Assembly (NCBI RefSeq): GCF_902158555.1
Contig: NZ_CABGGS010000047.1
Coordinates: 124,001 to 188,000, forward strand
Reading direction: 5' to 3'
Origin: Klebsiella spallanzanii
GTDB lineage: Bacteria; Pseudomonadota; Gammaproteobacteria; Enterobacterales; Enterobacteriaceae
Length of the DNA: 64,000 nucleotides
In this document: positions 19,978-28,082 of the stretch, in pieces
How positions within the stretch are numbered: position 1 is the first letter of the stretch
Layout: every line of letters begins with the position of its first letter
Program-made: the position numbers and the translations under genes
Notes under the pieces: generated by a model
Database searches by the model: none
What the model saw: only the letters and a program-made list of their open reading frames with translations
Told to the model about the DNA's origin: nothing

Positions 19978-20427
19978 CTGCTGCAGGCTGTCCGCATACT
20001 GTCGCGTCAGACGAAACAGCGCCATCACATCCTCATGCGTCCACCCGGCCAACACCTGATTCATTAACCGCGTTCTTGCCACCGAGATACGATCAATCAT
20101 CGCCTGTCCCGTTTCGCTGAGGCTCACTTCGCTAATCCGCCGGTCTTTGGCGTTTGGCTGCTTTAGCGCCAGTCCCTGCGCTTCCAGTTTCTTCACCTGC
20201 CTGCTGACGGTGGTGTAATCGCGCCCGAGGCTATCCGCCAGCTCGACAACCCCGACAGGCCCCCTGCGCCCTATTGCTACCAGCAACGGAAAAAGGATCT
20301 GATCAAGCTGAACGCCAGCAGCCTGCAGTATTTGCTCATCGCGCACCGGCTGGTTCATCACGCTGATAATGTCGAGCAGCGCGCCATGGAAGCCGGTGAT
20401 ATCGTAATTATTATGTGCATCTTGCAT
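19972..20427 (-). CDS. MarR family transcriptional regulator
   Basis: A 151-residue winged-helix regulator. The core LADSLGRDYTTVSRQVKKLEAQGLALKQ (about 62-90) is the recognition helix and the start of the wing, and NAKDRRISEVSLSETGQ is the wing. Such dimers usually repress a divergent gene and respond to a small phenolic or oxidant. Here the divergent gene, 77 bases away, is a quinone-oxidoreductase-like enzyme, the probable target. The family is clear, the ligand unknown. It replaces the yciGFE region found next to trpA in E. coli. Confidence 0.88.
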   Translation of the reverse strand: MQDAHNNYDITGFHGALLDIISVMNQPVRDEQILQAAGVQLDQILFPLLVAIGRRGPVGVVELADSLGRDYTTVSRQVKKLEAQGLALKQPNAKDRRISEVSLSETGQAMIDRISVARTRLMNQVLAGWTHEDVMALFRLTRQYADSLQQK

Positions 20428-20469
20428 GTATTTTTTAACCGAGTATAGTGCCGTTATCTAATACGTGCA
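20423..20469. promoter_or_regulatory. Candidate MarR operator between the divergent pair
   Basis: TGCATGTAT (20423-20431) and ATACGTGCA (20461-20469) form an interrupted inverted repeat with one mismatch, flanking the short space where both promoters must lie. The first arm covers the MarR start codon, suggesting autoregulation. This is inference from symmetry only. Confidence 0.35.
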
Positions 20470-20504
20470 TTTTACACATAATTATTCCAAAGGTGGAGAA
20501 GACT

Positions 20505-21452
20505 ATGAAAGCAGCCGTCGTTTTTGACCTGCAACAGGGGCCAGTTTGGGCCGACTTTAGCGATCCGCACGCCGCTGAGCAGGAGGTGTTAGTCAACGTG
20601 CGCGCAAGCGCTATCAGCCATGTGGTGAAGGGCCGGGCCTCAGGAAAGCACTACAGTTTCGATGGCCGCCTGCCTTTCGGCGTAGGGATTGATGGCACCG
20701 GAACATTACCTGATGGACAGCGCGTTTATTTTGCCTTCCCTACCGCGCCGTGGGGCAGCATGGCGCAATGGGCGCCCGTTGCATTAAACCATTGCCTGCC
20801 GTTGCCGGATGGGCTGGACGATGTCACCGCTGCTGCCATGGCGAATCCGGGTATGTCCGCATGGGCGGCGCTGGTTAAACGCGCCGGTCTCAAGGTCGGA
20901 GAAACGGTATTGATCAACGGGGCCACCGGCAGCGCCGGGCAGCTGGCGGTGCAAATCGCCCGCTTTCTGGGCGCAAAAAAAATCATCGCCACCGGGCGTA
21001 ACCCGCAGAAACTGGCGACGCTTGGGGCCGATGCAATCGTCAATTTAAGCGAAGATGATACAACCATAAGGGCACAGTTTGCCGAGCTGGCGGCACAGCA
21101 AATTGATGTTGTTGTCGATTATCTGTGGGGCTATAGCGCCGAACTTCTGTTGCCCGTACTGGCAAAGCAGAGTCCGGGGGACACACCGATACGTTTTGTG
21201 CAGGTCGGTTCCCTCTCAGGTGCTGAGATCGCTCTGAGCGGCGCGGTACTGCGCTCCGCCCCGCTGCAGCTGATGGGCAGCGGTATTGGCAGCCTTTCTA
21301 TGCCGCAGCTATTGGCCGCTACGGGAGAGATGCTGCAGGCTGCCGTCGCAGGCGGATTTACCATCGCCACCACTGTGCAGCCGCTTCGTGACATTGCTAC
21401 GGCCTGGTCGCAGGATAACAGCCAGAAACGCACCGTTTTTATCGTTGACTAA
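20505..21452 (+). CDS. Zinc-type alcohol dehydrogenase/quinone oxidoreductase-like protein
   Basis: 315 residues, medium-chain reductase fold. A GroES-like N-terminal half (about 1-115) is followed by the Rossmann domain with ETVLINGATGSAGQLAVQIA (about 135-155), the NADPH loop of quinone oxidoreductases. Zinc-binding Cys/His clusters are absent, so a zinc-free NADPH-dependent enzyme is likely. ATG 20505 follows GGTGGAGAAG; an earlier in-frame start lacks a site. Divergent from and probably controlled by the MarR gene. Confidence 0.85.
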   Translation: MKAAVVFDLQQGPVWADFSDPHAAEQEVLVNVRASAISHVVKGRASGKHYSFDGRLPFGVGIDGTGTLPDGQRVYFAFPTAPWGSMAQWAPVALNHCLPLPDGLDDVTAAAMANPGMSAWAALVKRAGLKVGETVLINGATGSAGQLAVQIARFLGAKKIIATGRNPQKLATLGADAIVNLSEDDTTIRAQFAELAAQQIDVVVDYLWGYSAELLLPVLAKQSPGDTPIRFVQVGSLSGAEIALSGAVLRSAPLQLMGSGIGSLSMPQLLAATGEMLQAAVAGGFTIATTVQPLRDIATAWSQDNSQKRTVFIVD

Positions 21453-21481
21453 AAAAAATCGCTTCCGCACAAAAGTTGGGG

Positions 21482-21510
21482 TTGATATCTTAAATGAGAA
21501 ATATTATCTT
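21482..21510 (+). promoter_or_regulatory. Promoter with Fur box for a RyhB-like sRNA
   Basis: TTGATA (21482-21487) and TATCTT (21505-21510) are 17 bases apart. TGAGAAATATTATCT (21495-21509) matches the 7-1-7 Fur consensus TGATAAT-N-ATTATCA at 11 of 14 positions and overlaps the -10. A wider inverted repeat, AATGAGAAA and TTTCTCATT, spans 21493-21517. Iron-loaded Fur should therefore silence the downstream RNA. Confidence 0.78.
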
Positions 21511-21517
21511 TCTCATT

Positions 21518-21609
21518 ACCGAATAGTTGAGTAAACAACTCAGGTATTCGGTACGACATTGCTCACATTGCTTCCAGTATTTTTGCCCGCACTTGTGCGG
21601 GCTTTTTTT
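21518..21609 (+). ncRNA. RyhB-family iron-responsive small RNA
   Basis: About 92 nt. Positions 21553-21581 are, as far as recalled, identical to the conserved RyhB core (ACGACATTGCTCACATTGCT onward), the part that pairs with sodB, sdh and other iron-protein mRNAs. A 5' hairpin (ACCGAATA 21518-21525 with TATTCGGT 21545-21552) precedes it. A terminator stem GCCCGCAC (21585-21592) with GTGCGGGC (21595-21602) and seven T residues follows, the layout of a Hfq-bound sRNA. With the Fur box upstream this is strong evidence for a RyhB homologue. The E. coli ryhB locus is elsewhere (yhhX-yhhY), so this is probably a second copy comparable to Salmonella RyhB-2. The transcription start is inferred. Confidence 0.88.
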
Positions 21610-21787
21610 ATTGCCGCCGAGTGAGGATTAAAGATGTTGCAGTAACCTGCCAGGTAAGCCGCGCAGAACTTCATCCCTCTCCTGCCGGGTTTCGGAATCG
21701 ATGCGTGGAAACGACGGAAGAGTGTTACTATCCCGGTCAGAAAACGCAGGCATCAGCTAACATCAGCGTTAACCGCGAGGGCAATCT

Positions 21788-22033
21788 ATGAACGATGAAG
21801 TACCTTTGAAATATTATGATATTGCGGATGAGTATTCGACGGAATCCGCTACGCCCGTCAACGAAGCAGAACGTGAACCTCTGGCCCGCTATTTTCAGTT
21901 GCTGATTACTCGCCTGATGAATAACGAGGAAATCAGCGAGGAGGCGCAGGGAGAGATGGCCATTCAAGCCGGTATTAATCAACAACGCATTGATGATATC
22001 GCCGAGTTTCTCAATAAATGGGGTAATGAATAG
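21788..22033 (+). CDS. ymjA: YmjA family (DUF2543) protein
   Basis: An 81-residue acidic protein ([23 protein letters not shown]...[19 protein letters not shown]). Length and sequence agree with E. coli YmjA as recalled; function unknown. ATG 21788 follows GAGGG. In E. coli ymjA lies near sapF and puuP, not by trp, so its position here is unusual. It is followed by a gene-poor stretch and an AT-rich insert. Confidence 0.72.
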   Translation: MNDEVPLKYYDIADEYSTESATPVNEAEREPLARYFQLLITRLMNNEEISEEAQGEMAIQAGINQQRIDDIAEFLNKWGNE

Positions 22034-22342
22034 CGCTTGATGCGCCATGCTGCAATGGGAGCGTATCCCTATACACAGCGTACGGTGACTTTTACATCAA
22101 TCACCTTTTCTACAGCGTTTTATGCATGGAAGAACGAGAAGGCTGGTCGTAATATGACCAGCCATGCAGAGAATCCAGATAAGCAAACTGTTTATGACCA
22201 CAAAGTAAGCAGGAAAATTGGCACCCTGTACTCTTCTGTAAATTCTCCGAATCTGCTGGTCGCAATCATCATCGTCCTGCACGGGGGGCCATGTCGAAGA
22301 TGGAAACGTAAAAACCAGATGAGTCGTTAATCTGAATGAAGA
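22034..22342. other. Gene-poor stretch beside the AT-rich insert
   Basis: About 310 bases. A 97-codon open frame on the plus strand (22037-22330) has no recognisable family and no ribosome site, and is not called. One strong hairpin is present: GGCTGGTC (22141-22148) with GACCAGCC (22156-22163), with alternative outer arms TGCATGG (22123-22129) and CCATGCA (22162-22168). No U tract follows, so it is not a simple terminator. No promoter could be assigned. Confidence 0.4.
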
Positions 22343-22822
22343 TTATCGTTTTACTTTTAACAGCATTATGGATGCCAGAGTAAAATTGTCCTTAATCTTA
22401 TCCTCTTTGATAAACGTAATGATTTCATCATAAGTATAAAAATCACAACCAACGACACCTTCGCTGGATTGTAATAATAACTGAGAGGGGTCCTGTACTT
22501 CACACACAATCGTTCGAATATTGTCAGTAATCAACCCTGAATCAGTAACCAATTCGCCTAGTACATAACTCCTTACTGACAGAAAATTCAGTTCTTCTTT
22601 GAGTTCTCGCTCGCCACCAGCAATATGCGATTCACCTTTTTCAATAAAACCTCTTGGAAACTCAACAAGCACTTCACCATTTCTGGAGTGTTGAATCAAT
22701 GCATATTTTCCTTTAAATTCTGGGATAACGACGACACCACCATGTTTTTGGCTTATCCGTAGATGCCCCGCCTCATTGATGAACACCGTTACATACTGAT
22801 TTTCAAAAATATTATTATTCAA
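22343..22822 (-). CDS. NUDIX hydrolase
   Basis: 159 residues. The Nudix box spans residues 58-80: G58, E64, then RELKEEL (72-78), with Asn79 where the consensus has Gly. LVEFPRGFIEKGE resembles ADP-ribose/ADP-sugar pyrophosphatases, and the N-terminal 30 residues form a beta-rich lead-in as in that group. The substrate is a nucleoside diphosphate linked to another group, not further defined. The ATG overlaps the stop of the upstream membrane-protein gene by 8 bases, so the two are translationally coupled. Both are AT-rich against GC-rich neighbours, a sign of transfer. Confidence 0.82.
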   Translation of the reverse strand: MNNNIFENQYVTVFINEAGHLRISQKHGGVVVIPEFKGKYALIQHSRNGEVLVEFPRGFIEKGESHIAGGERELKEELNFLSVRSYVLGELVTDSGLITDNIRTIVCEVQDPSQLLLQSSEGVVGCDFYTYDEIITFIKEDKIKDNFTLASIMLLKVKR

Positions 22823-23432
22823 AATTCACAATCCAGGTTGTTTGATTAGCTGATTCACGTATTATTTTTATAGTATTATAGAAATAATACACAACATATG
22901 CCAGGTAAAAGACAACTTCAAACAAAACAATAATTTCTTTATTACTGATTTTAAAAACAGACATAAACTCTTTTACTAACATAACAACGGGGAAACCCGA
23001 AATCAGCGTCATACCAAGAATAACTCTATTTTCAACGCCAGAAAACATCTTAACTATTTTTGTTTCATTATATTTCTTACTTTTTTCAGTGAAGAAAGAA
23101 TTAATTTCTTTGTTAATTTCATTCAACTCAAAAATATTTTTAGAAATAACTTTATTGAGAACCAAGGCAGAATTGGCGTATTGTAAATGCCATGAACGAA
23201 GACCAGATAAAGTTCTGATTGTCATTCCACTAATCAAGCATATAACCACATTAAAAAACACAGGAGAATATGGGCTTACCAGTAGTTTGCTCATAGCGGA
23301 ATATGAGCCAAAGTAAAACGATATAACAACCAGATAAAAAGCGATGGTCTGATCTCTTTTCGTCGATTGTTCTTTTAAGTGTTCATTGCATCGTTCATAT
23401 ACGGACAGTAGAAACTCTTTAGATACTGACAT
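22815..23432 (-). CDS. Four-helix membrane protein coupled to NUDIX hydrolase
   Basis: 205 residues, not assigned to a named family. Predicted helices lie near 29-50, 58-75, 137-155 and 167-186. Between pairs 1-2 and 3-4 is a charged, probably cytosolic helical segment (about 90-130; NKVISKNIFELNEINKEINSFF). The N-terminal ERCNEHLKEQSTKRDQTIAFYL is amphipathic and reminiscent of small SLATT- or RipA-like membrane proteins found with nucleotide-signal systems, but this is impression only. ATG 23432 (AGAGG upstream) is preferred to the TTG one codon earlier. First gene of the AT-rich pair. Confidence 0.75.
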   Translation of the reverse strand: MSVSKEFLLSVYERCNEHLKEQSTKRDQTIAFYLVVISFYFGSYSAMSKLLVSPYSPVFFNVVICLISGMTIRTLSGLRSWHLQYANSALVLNKVISKNIFELNEINKEINSFFTEKSKKYNETKIVKMFSGVENRVILGMTLISGFPVVMLVKEFMSVFKISNKEIIVLFEVVFYLAYVVYYFYNTIKIIRESANQTTWIVNFE

Positions 23433-23529
23433 CAAAACCTCTATGTTTTAACGTGTTATAGCGATATTCATCAATTCTATACCACAGAGGCTCACTGTCA
23501 CAGTACATGCTTGCTGATAGTACATCTTA

Positions 23530-23649
23530 TCAAGCAAAAAACGGATTAGCATCGCACTCTGGATCAATACCGCTATCCTGGGCAACTGCCTTTATTATTT
23601 GGCAATGTTGAGCGTTGCCGTAGCCTGTAAGAAAGAAATGCAGGTGCAT
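23530..23649 (-). CDS. Possible 39-codon small ORF or gene remnant
   Basis: Frame ATG 23649 to TGA 23530 encodes 39 residues ending VAQDSGIDPECDANPFFA. The codon pattern looks protein-like, but no ribosome site precedes it and its family is unknown. It may be the tail of a gene lost when the AT-rich insert arrived. Weak call. Confidence 0.2.
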   Translation of the reverse strand: MHLHFFLTGYGNAQHCQIIKAVAQDSGIDPECDANPFFA

Positions 23650-23660
23650 GCACAAAGGTC

Positions 23661-23683
23661 AAAAAAGGCGCTCAATGAGCGCC
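23661..23683 (-). terminator. Terminator of the inositol-type operon
   Basis: Perfect stem GGCGCTC (23667-23673) with GAGCGCC (23677-23683), loop AAT. On the minus strand it is followed by six T residues (23661-23666). It lies 29 bases beyond the iolE stop. Confidence 0.9.
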
Positions 23684-23711
23684 AAAGTCCTACAGCAAAC
23701 CGGTTCAAATG

Positions 23712-24608
23712 CTAAATGCCCACCTCGCTTTTAACCCATGCGCGTGCCTTTTTTACTGTCGCCAAAGGTGGTGCTTTTTCTGGATCCTGTTCGGCTTCAA
23801 TGATAACCCAGCCCTTATAGATTGAGTTTTTAAGGAAATGAATAACCGGAGCGTAATTAACTATCCCCTCGCCAGGCACAGTAAACAGACCAGCTCTTAC
23901 TGCATCATTGAAGCTCAGGTCATTATTAATGACCTTATCGAGCACTTCGCCGCGCACATCTTTCAGATGGACATGCACCACGCGGTGGCCGTAATTTTCC
24001 AGTACCCAGTGAATATCCACACCTGCCACGGTTGCATGCCCGCAGTCCAGAACGATACCGACTGAATCATTGGTCGCTTTCAGGAAGGCTTTCAGCTCAT
24101 TGTCGGTTTCAACAACCATCATCAGATGGTGATGATAAGCCAGACGTAAACCATAGTTCTTCAATAAAGACAGGGCCAAATTATTCACTTTTTCTGCGTA
24201 TTGGGGCAGATCAATATGTCCTAAGGCAGGAGATTTCGACAGAGGCTCATCCAGTGGTGTGAGTCCGGGCATCGCGCCGCACTCACCATAGACCATGACT
24301 TTTGCCCCCAGTGATTTCAACAACATGGCATGATCGTGTAACGCTGCTAACTCATCCTCAAAACTTCGTTCAGCCATCAGGCCATTATACCAACCGGACG
24401 CAAGCTTAAGCTTTGCCTGATTCAGTACTGGCGCAAGAGTCTCGATGGTTCGTGGAAACTTTCGACCAAGTTCAATTCCTTCATAGCCTGCCTCCGCCGC
24501 TTCAGCCAGACAGGTTTCCAGTGGGATGTCGCCACCGAGATCTTCCAGTACATCGTTAGTCCAGGAGAGAGGGCTAACGCCAACATGAATACGTGTTGAT
24601 ACGCTCAT
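23712..24608 (-). CDS. iolE: IolE-like inosose dehydratase
   Basis: 298 residues, a TIM barrel of the AP-endonuclease 2/xylose isomerase superfamily, close in sequence style to myo-inosose-2 dehydratase IolE (VGVSPLSWTNDVLEDLGGDIPLE at the start; YHHHLMMVVET; VLDCGHATVAG; PGEGIVNY). The metal-site residues Glu, Asp, His and Glu can be placed in these motifs. ATG 24608 follows AAGGATAG; an ATG 15 bases earlier has no site. Fourth gene of the operon. IolC, IolD, IolB and IolA partners are absent nearby, so the true substrate may differ from myo-inosose. Confidence 0.82.
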   Translation of the reverse strand: MSVSTRIHVGVSPLSWTNDVLEDLGGDIPLETCLAEAAEAGYEGIELGRKFPRTIETLAPVLNQAKLKLASGWYNGLMAERSFEDELAALHDHAMLLKSLGAKVMVYGECGAMPGLTPLDEPLSKSPALGHIDLPQYAEKVNNLALSLLKNYGLRLAYHHHLMMVVETDNELKAFLKATNDSVGIVLDCGHATVAGVDIHWVLENYGHRVVHVHLKDVRGEVLDKVINNDLSFNDAVRAGLFTVPGEGIVNYAPVIHFLKNSIYKGWVIIEAEQDPEKAPPLATVKKARAWVKSEVGI

Positions 24609-24689
24609 CGTTCTATCCTTCACAATAAATGCATCGCTTCCCGATCATCTGAGAAGCGATGCAAAATGAGCCTCTAAGGATGCCAGCTC

Positions 24690-25469
24690 TTACAGCGTGA
24701 ACGCTTCGCGGAAAGCTTCCAGGGCGACGACTGAATCACCGGATGCCCAACCTTCCATCGCGACCACACCTTGATAGTTAATTCCTTTCAATGCGCGGGC
24801 TACAGCCTTGTAGTTGATCTCACCGGTACCCGGCTCTTTACGGCCCGGAACATCGGCAACCTGAATTTCACCGATATGCTTCTCACTTTTGCGGATAAGC
24901 TCGACAAGGTTACCTTCACCGATCTGCGCATGATAAATATCCAGGTTCATTTTCAGGTATGGGCTGTTCACCGCGCTCACCAGGGCCATCGTTTCCTCTG
25001 CTTTAGCGAAAGGTGTGCCCGGATGATCCACTGCGGTGTTCAGGTTTTCCAGAGTGAATACTTTGCCCGCCTTCTCCCCCATACCCGCAAGAGCATCCAG
25101 CGTCTTCTTCGCCTTGAGCCACATCTCACCCGTTACGATTTCAACAGGCTTCACCGGCAGACCAACATTGTTCAACCCTGTGCCGTGCAGGTTGAGAGAC
25201 GGGCAGCCGAGGCGGCGAGCGGCTTCAAGTGACTGACTGGCGCTGGAAAGCAGGTGATCTATTTCATCATCATCGGTCAGGTTGCCCGAGATGTAACCCG
25301 TCATTGAGGTAAAGCGGGCACCGGTTTTCGCCAGCGCATCAATATCTTTTTGGGTCCAGTCCCAAATTTCAACGCCGAAGCCCATGGCGTGAATACGTTC
25401 AACGCGCTCGATGAATGGCAGATCAAGGAAGACCATTTCAGCGCAGACGGACAGTGAGTAAGTAGCCAT
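24690..25469 (-). CDS. Hydroxypyruvate-isomerase-like TIM-barrel protein
   Basis: 259 residues, same superfamily as IolE, hydroxypyruvate isomerase/IolI-like group. Metal-binding positions are probably in FTLENLNTAVDHPG (Glu), MNLDIYHAQIGEG (Asp, His), QVADVPGRKEPGTGEINY and a final Glu in VVAMEGW. It probably interconverts keto-inositol or keto-sugar intermediates made by the dehydrogenase encoded just upstream. It lies 10 bases after the dehydrogenase stop. Confidence 0.8.
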   Translation of the reverse strand: MATYSLSVCAEMVFLDLPFIERVERIHAMGFGVEIWDWTQKDIDALAKTGARFTSMTGYISGNLTDDDEIDHLLSSASQSLEAARRLGCPSLNLHGTGLNNVGLPVKPVEIVTGEMWLKAKKTLDALAGMGEKAGKVFTLENLNTAVDHPGTPFAKAEETMALVSAVNSPYLKMNLDIYHAQIGEGNLVELIRKSEKHIGEIQVADVPGRKEPGTGEINYKAVARALKGINYQGVVAMEGWASGDSVVALEAFREAFTL

Positions 25470-25479
25470 ATTCTTATCC

Positions 25480-26487
25480 TTAAAGCTTAATCGGTTGGGA
25501 CTGTTGAACAGATGCGATACATGTCAGAGCGACTTCCAGCGCATTACGTGCATCTTCACCGGTCGCTTTCGGCGTGTCGCCCGTCGCCACGCAACGTATG
25601 AAGTCGGTCACTTCTGCGACATAGGCATCATGCAGCAGATCGGTATCACGACGCGCGGTGTCAATAGAGATACCGTCAGCGGTATAACGCACGCAGTTAT
25701 TCACATTGATGTTGCCTGCCTGCAGCATGCCTTTACTACCGAAGACCTCACCGCGAACGTCATAGCCGTACACTGCCTGGAAGTTAGCTTCAGCCGTGGC
25801 GAACGCGCCATTGTCGAAACAAATATTCACGACTGCGGTATCCAGCAGGCCACGGTCTTTAAAATCGGGGCGCACTAATGCATCAGCAACCGCATAAACG
25901 CGGGTGGGTTTAGCCCCAGGATTCAGGTGCAGCAGGATGTCAAAATCGTGGATCAGCGTTTCAAGAAAAATAGTCCAGTGCGGAATTGGCGTTGGATCAC
26001 CCAAACCGGGGTCACGAGTCGTTGAACGCAACAGCTGCGGCACGCCAATCTTACCTGCCTTAATCTCTTCATAAGCCGCAACAAAACCGCTCACGAATCG
26101 ACGATTGAAGCCTACCTGTAGAGCAACCCCGGCTTTTTTAGCCGCATTAATGGCTTTATCTGCCTCTTCCAGAGTGATCGCCATTGGTTTCTCACAAAAA
26201 ACGCCTTTACCCGCTTTGGCTGCAGCGACAACCAGTTCTGCGTGAGTACGCGCCGGAGAAGCGATCACAACGGCATCGATTTCAGCATCATTCAACAGCG
26301 CCTGCGGATCGGTATACGATTTTTTCGCCCCCAGCCTGGCGGCCAGCTTCTCGGCTGCGCCCGGAACCGGATCGGCAACAGCAATCAGCGTTGCGCCCGG
26401 TATACGCTGAGCAACGGTCTCACCGTGAAAGGTGCCCATGCGACCAGCGCCAATAAGACCAACGCGGACAACGTTTTGTACTGACAT
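25480..26487 (-). CDS. Gfo/Idh/MocA oxidoreductase, inositol 2-dehydrogenase-like
   Basis: 335 residues. The N-terminal Rossmann fold has GLIGAGRMG (10-18) and the family EKP motif at 99-101 with its catalytic Lys. The C-terminal domain has TLIHDFDILLHL, the Asp/His pair of inositol dehydrogenases. It would oxidise an inositol or sugar to the keto form with NAD. ATG 26487 follows AAGGAG; the frame runs 28 codons further up without a site. It is more like the actinobacterial/rhizobial IolG-type enzymes than like Salmonella IolG as recalled. Second gene of the operon. Confidence 0.83.
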   Translation of the reverse strand: MSVQNVVRVGLIGAGRMGTFHGETVAQRIPGATLIAVADPVPGAAEKLAARLGAKKSYTDPQALLNDAEIDAVVIASPARTHAELVVAAAKAGKGVFCEKPMAITLEEADKAINAAKKAGVALQVGFNRRFVSGFVAAYEEIKAGKIGVPQLLRSTTRDPGLGDPTPIPHWTIFLETLIHDFDILLHLNPGAKPTRVYAVADALVRPDFKDRGLLDTAVVNICFDNGAFATAEANFQAVYGYDVRGEVFGSKGMLQAGNINVNNCVRYTADGISIDTARRDTDLLHDAYVAEVTDFIRCVATGDTPKATGEDARNALEVALTCIASVQQSQPIKL

Positions 26488-26515
26488 AAAATTCTCCTTA
26501 GATGTAGGGTATTGA

Positions 26516-27970
26516 TTACTTATTTTGCGAAACAGATTCTGGCGTAACGAGCGGCTGCCGCTCGCGACCAAAACGACGGGATTTTGAAAGCATTAGCGGT
26601 TCGATATGTTCCAGCGAAACGCCCTTGGTTTCCGGCAGGAAACGTCCAACAAACCAAAAAGCGATAAGGCTGAATCCGCTGCATAACAGCAGAGGGAAGG
26701 CCCCATGGAAGTGCTCCATCAACACAGGGTTACGGTTCATCATCGGAAAGCTCTGGGTGACCATAAAGTTCGAAACCCACATGGAGCAAAACGCATAGCC
26801 CATAGCAACAGCACGCATACGGTTCGGGAAGATTTCAGAAATCAGCAGCCAGGCACCAAGACTCCAGGACATGCCGAACACAAAGATAAATCCCACCAAA
26901 CCGACAATGGGGAGGTAGCCTTTAACTTCATTCATAAAGGCCCAGGAGGTGAATAACAGAAAGGCGGCACAGCCCAATGACCCCCAACGCAACAATGGAA
27001 GTCGTCCGATACGATCGAAGGCAACCAGTGCGATGCCTACACCAGCCAATAGCGCGAGGCCGAGGAAAATACTTTGAAACAGGGAATCCTGTGTGTTTCC
27101 AGTCACGTTTTGCAGAAGTGAAGGCGCAAAGTACATCAGGATATTGATGCCGGAAACCTGCTGTAATACGGCGATGGCACAACCGATCCACAGAATGTAA
27201 GACGATTTTTTATCCTTCAGAATGCCACGCGGCGCTGGCGTACTCAGCAAAGCAGAATCTGCGGCGATGGAGGTACGAATTTCAGCGTATAAGCGTTCAG
27301 CATGTCCTGGGTTAGAAAGAGAAGTCAGTACTTTGAGTGACTTTTCCTTCTGGTTGCGCATCGCATACCAGCGCGGTGATTCCGGCATAAAGAAAACCAT
27401 CACCAGGAACAACACGCAGGGAATAAGCGCAGATGCCAGCATCCACCGCCAGCCCATAGACACTACCCACTCATGCGCCATGCCCCTGGCGATCAGGTAA
27501 TTCACGATATAAACCACTAACTGGCCGCCAACCATCAGCATCTGCTGCATGCCCAGCATCCGCCCGCGCAGATCTTTAGGCGAGACCTCTGCGATATAGA
27601 GCGGGGTGACAGCCGATGCCATGCCCACGGCCAGGCCGCCAATCATACGATAAACAACAAACCAGGTCAGATCGTTGGCTAACGCAGATCCGATAGCGGA
27701 AATAGCGAAAAGGATGGCCGTGATAATTAGGGTAGCTTTACGACCAAAACGATCGGTAAAGCGCCCGACACCCCAGGCTCCCACGATGCATCCCAAAATA
27801 ACGTTAGAAACCGCCCAGCCGCTTTCTGCTGGCGTGAGTGAAAGATGTTCGGTAAGCGGATCGATGACGCCTGAAATGACGGAGGCGTCGTAACCAAGAA
27901 TGATCCCGCTAACGGATGCGATGGCACATATAAATATCAGGTAAGGCACGTTGCGTTTTCGTGTAGACAT
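26516..27970 (-). CDS. Sugar porter (MFS), inositol/xylose type
   Basis: 484 residues, twelve helices. Sugar-porter signatures are GRFTDRFGRKATL between helices 2 and 3, MPESPRWYAM after helix 6, LQQVSGINILMYFAP in helix 7 and FLPETKGVSLE at the end. It is related to XylE and IolT. Proton-coupled uptake of inositol or a similar polyol is inferred from its operon partners. ATG 27970 has GGAGAAATAACGAA upstream. First gene after the sigma-54 promoter. Confidence 0.86.
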   Translation of the reverse strand: MSTRKRNVPYLIFICAIASVSGIILGYDASVISGVIDPLTEHLSLTPAESGWAVSNVILGCIVGAWGVGRFTDRFGRKATLIITAILFAISAIGSALANDLTWFVVYRMIGGLAVGMASAVTPLYIAEVSPKDLRGRMLGMQQMLMVGGQLVVYIVNYLIARGMAHEWVVSMGWRWMLASALIPCVLFLVMVFFMPESPRWYAMRNQKEKSLKVLTSLSNPGHAERLYAEIRTSIAADSALLSTPAPRGILKDKKSSYILWIGCAIAVLQQVSGINILMYFAPSLLQNVTGNTQDSLFQSIFLGLALLAGVGIALVAFDRIGRLPLLRWGSLGCAAFLLFTSWAFMNEVKGYLPIVGLVGFIFVFGMSWSLGAWLLISEIFPNRMRAVAMGYAFCSMWVSNFMVTQSFPMMNRNPVLMEHFHGAFPLLLCSGFSLIAFWFVGRFLPETKGVSLEHIEPLMLSKSRRFGRERQPLVTPESVSQNK

Positions 27971-28033
27971 TTCGTTATTTCTCCACGTTGGTTTTTTTAG
28001 TTTTTGTCTTTGTAGGGAAGACATCTTTTAAAT

Positions 28034-28049
28034 AGCAACAGGCGTGCCA
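28034..28049 (-). promoter_or_regulatory. Sigma-54 (-24/-12) promoter of the inositol-type operon
   Basis: On the minus strand TGGCACGCCTGTTGCT gives TGGCAC-N5-TTGCT, a full match to the sigma-54 consensus with GG and GC in phase. It lies 64 bases upstream of the transporter start. The divergent gene encodes a sigma-54 activator, so the pairing is consistent. Confidence 0.92.
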
Positions 28050-28082
28050 AATCACATTTCTATGTTTTATAAGGAAATAAAA

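Noticed and set aside
22037-22330. A 97-codon plus-strand frame between ymjA and the NUDIX gene.
   Set aside because: No Shine-Dalgarno, mixed composition and no recognisable protein features; it crosses a strong hairpin.
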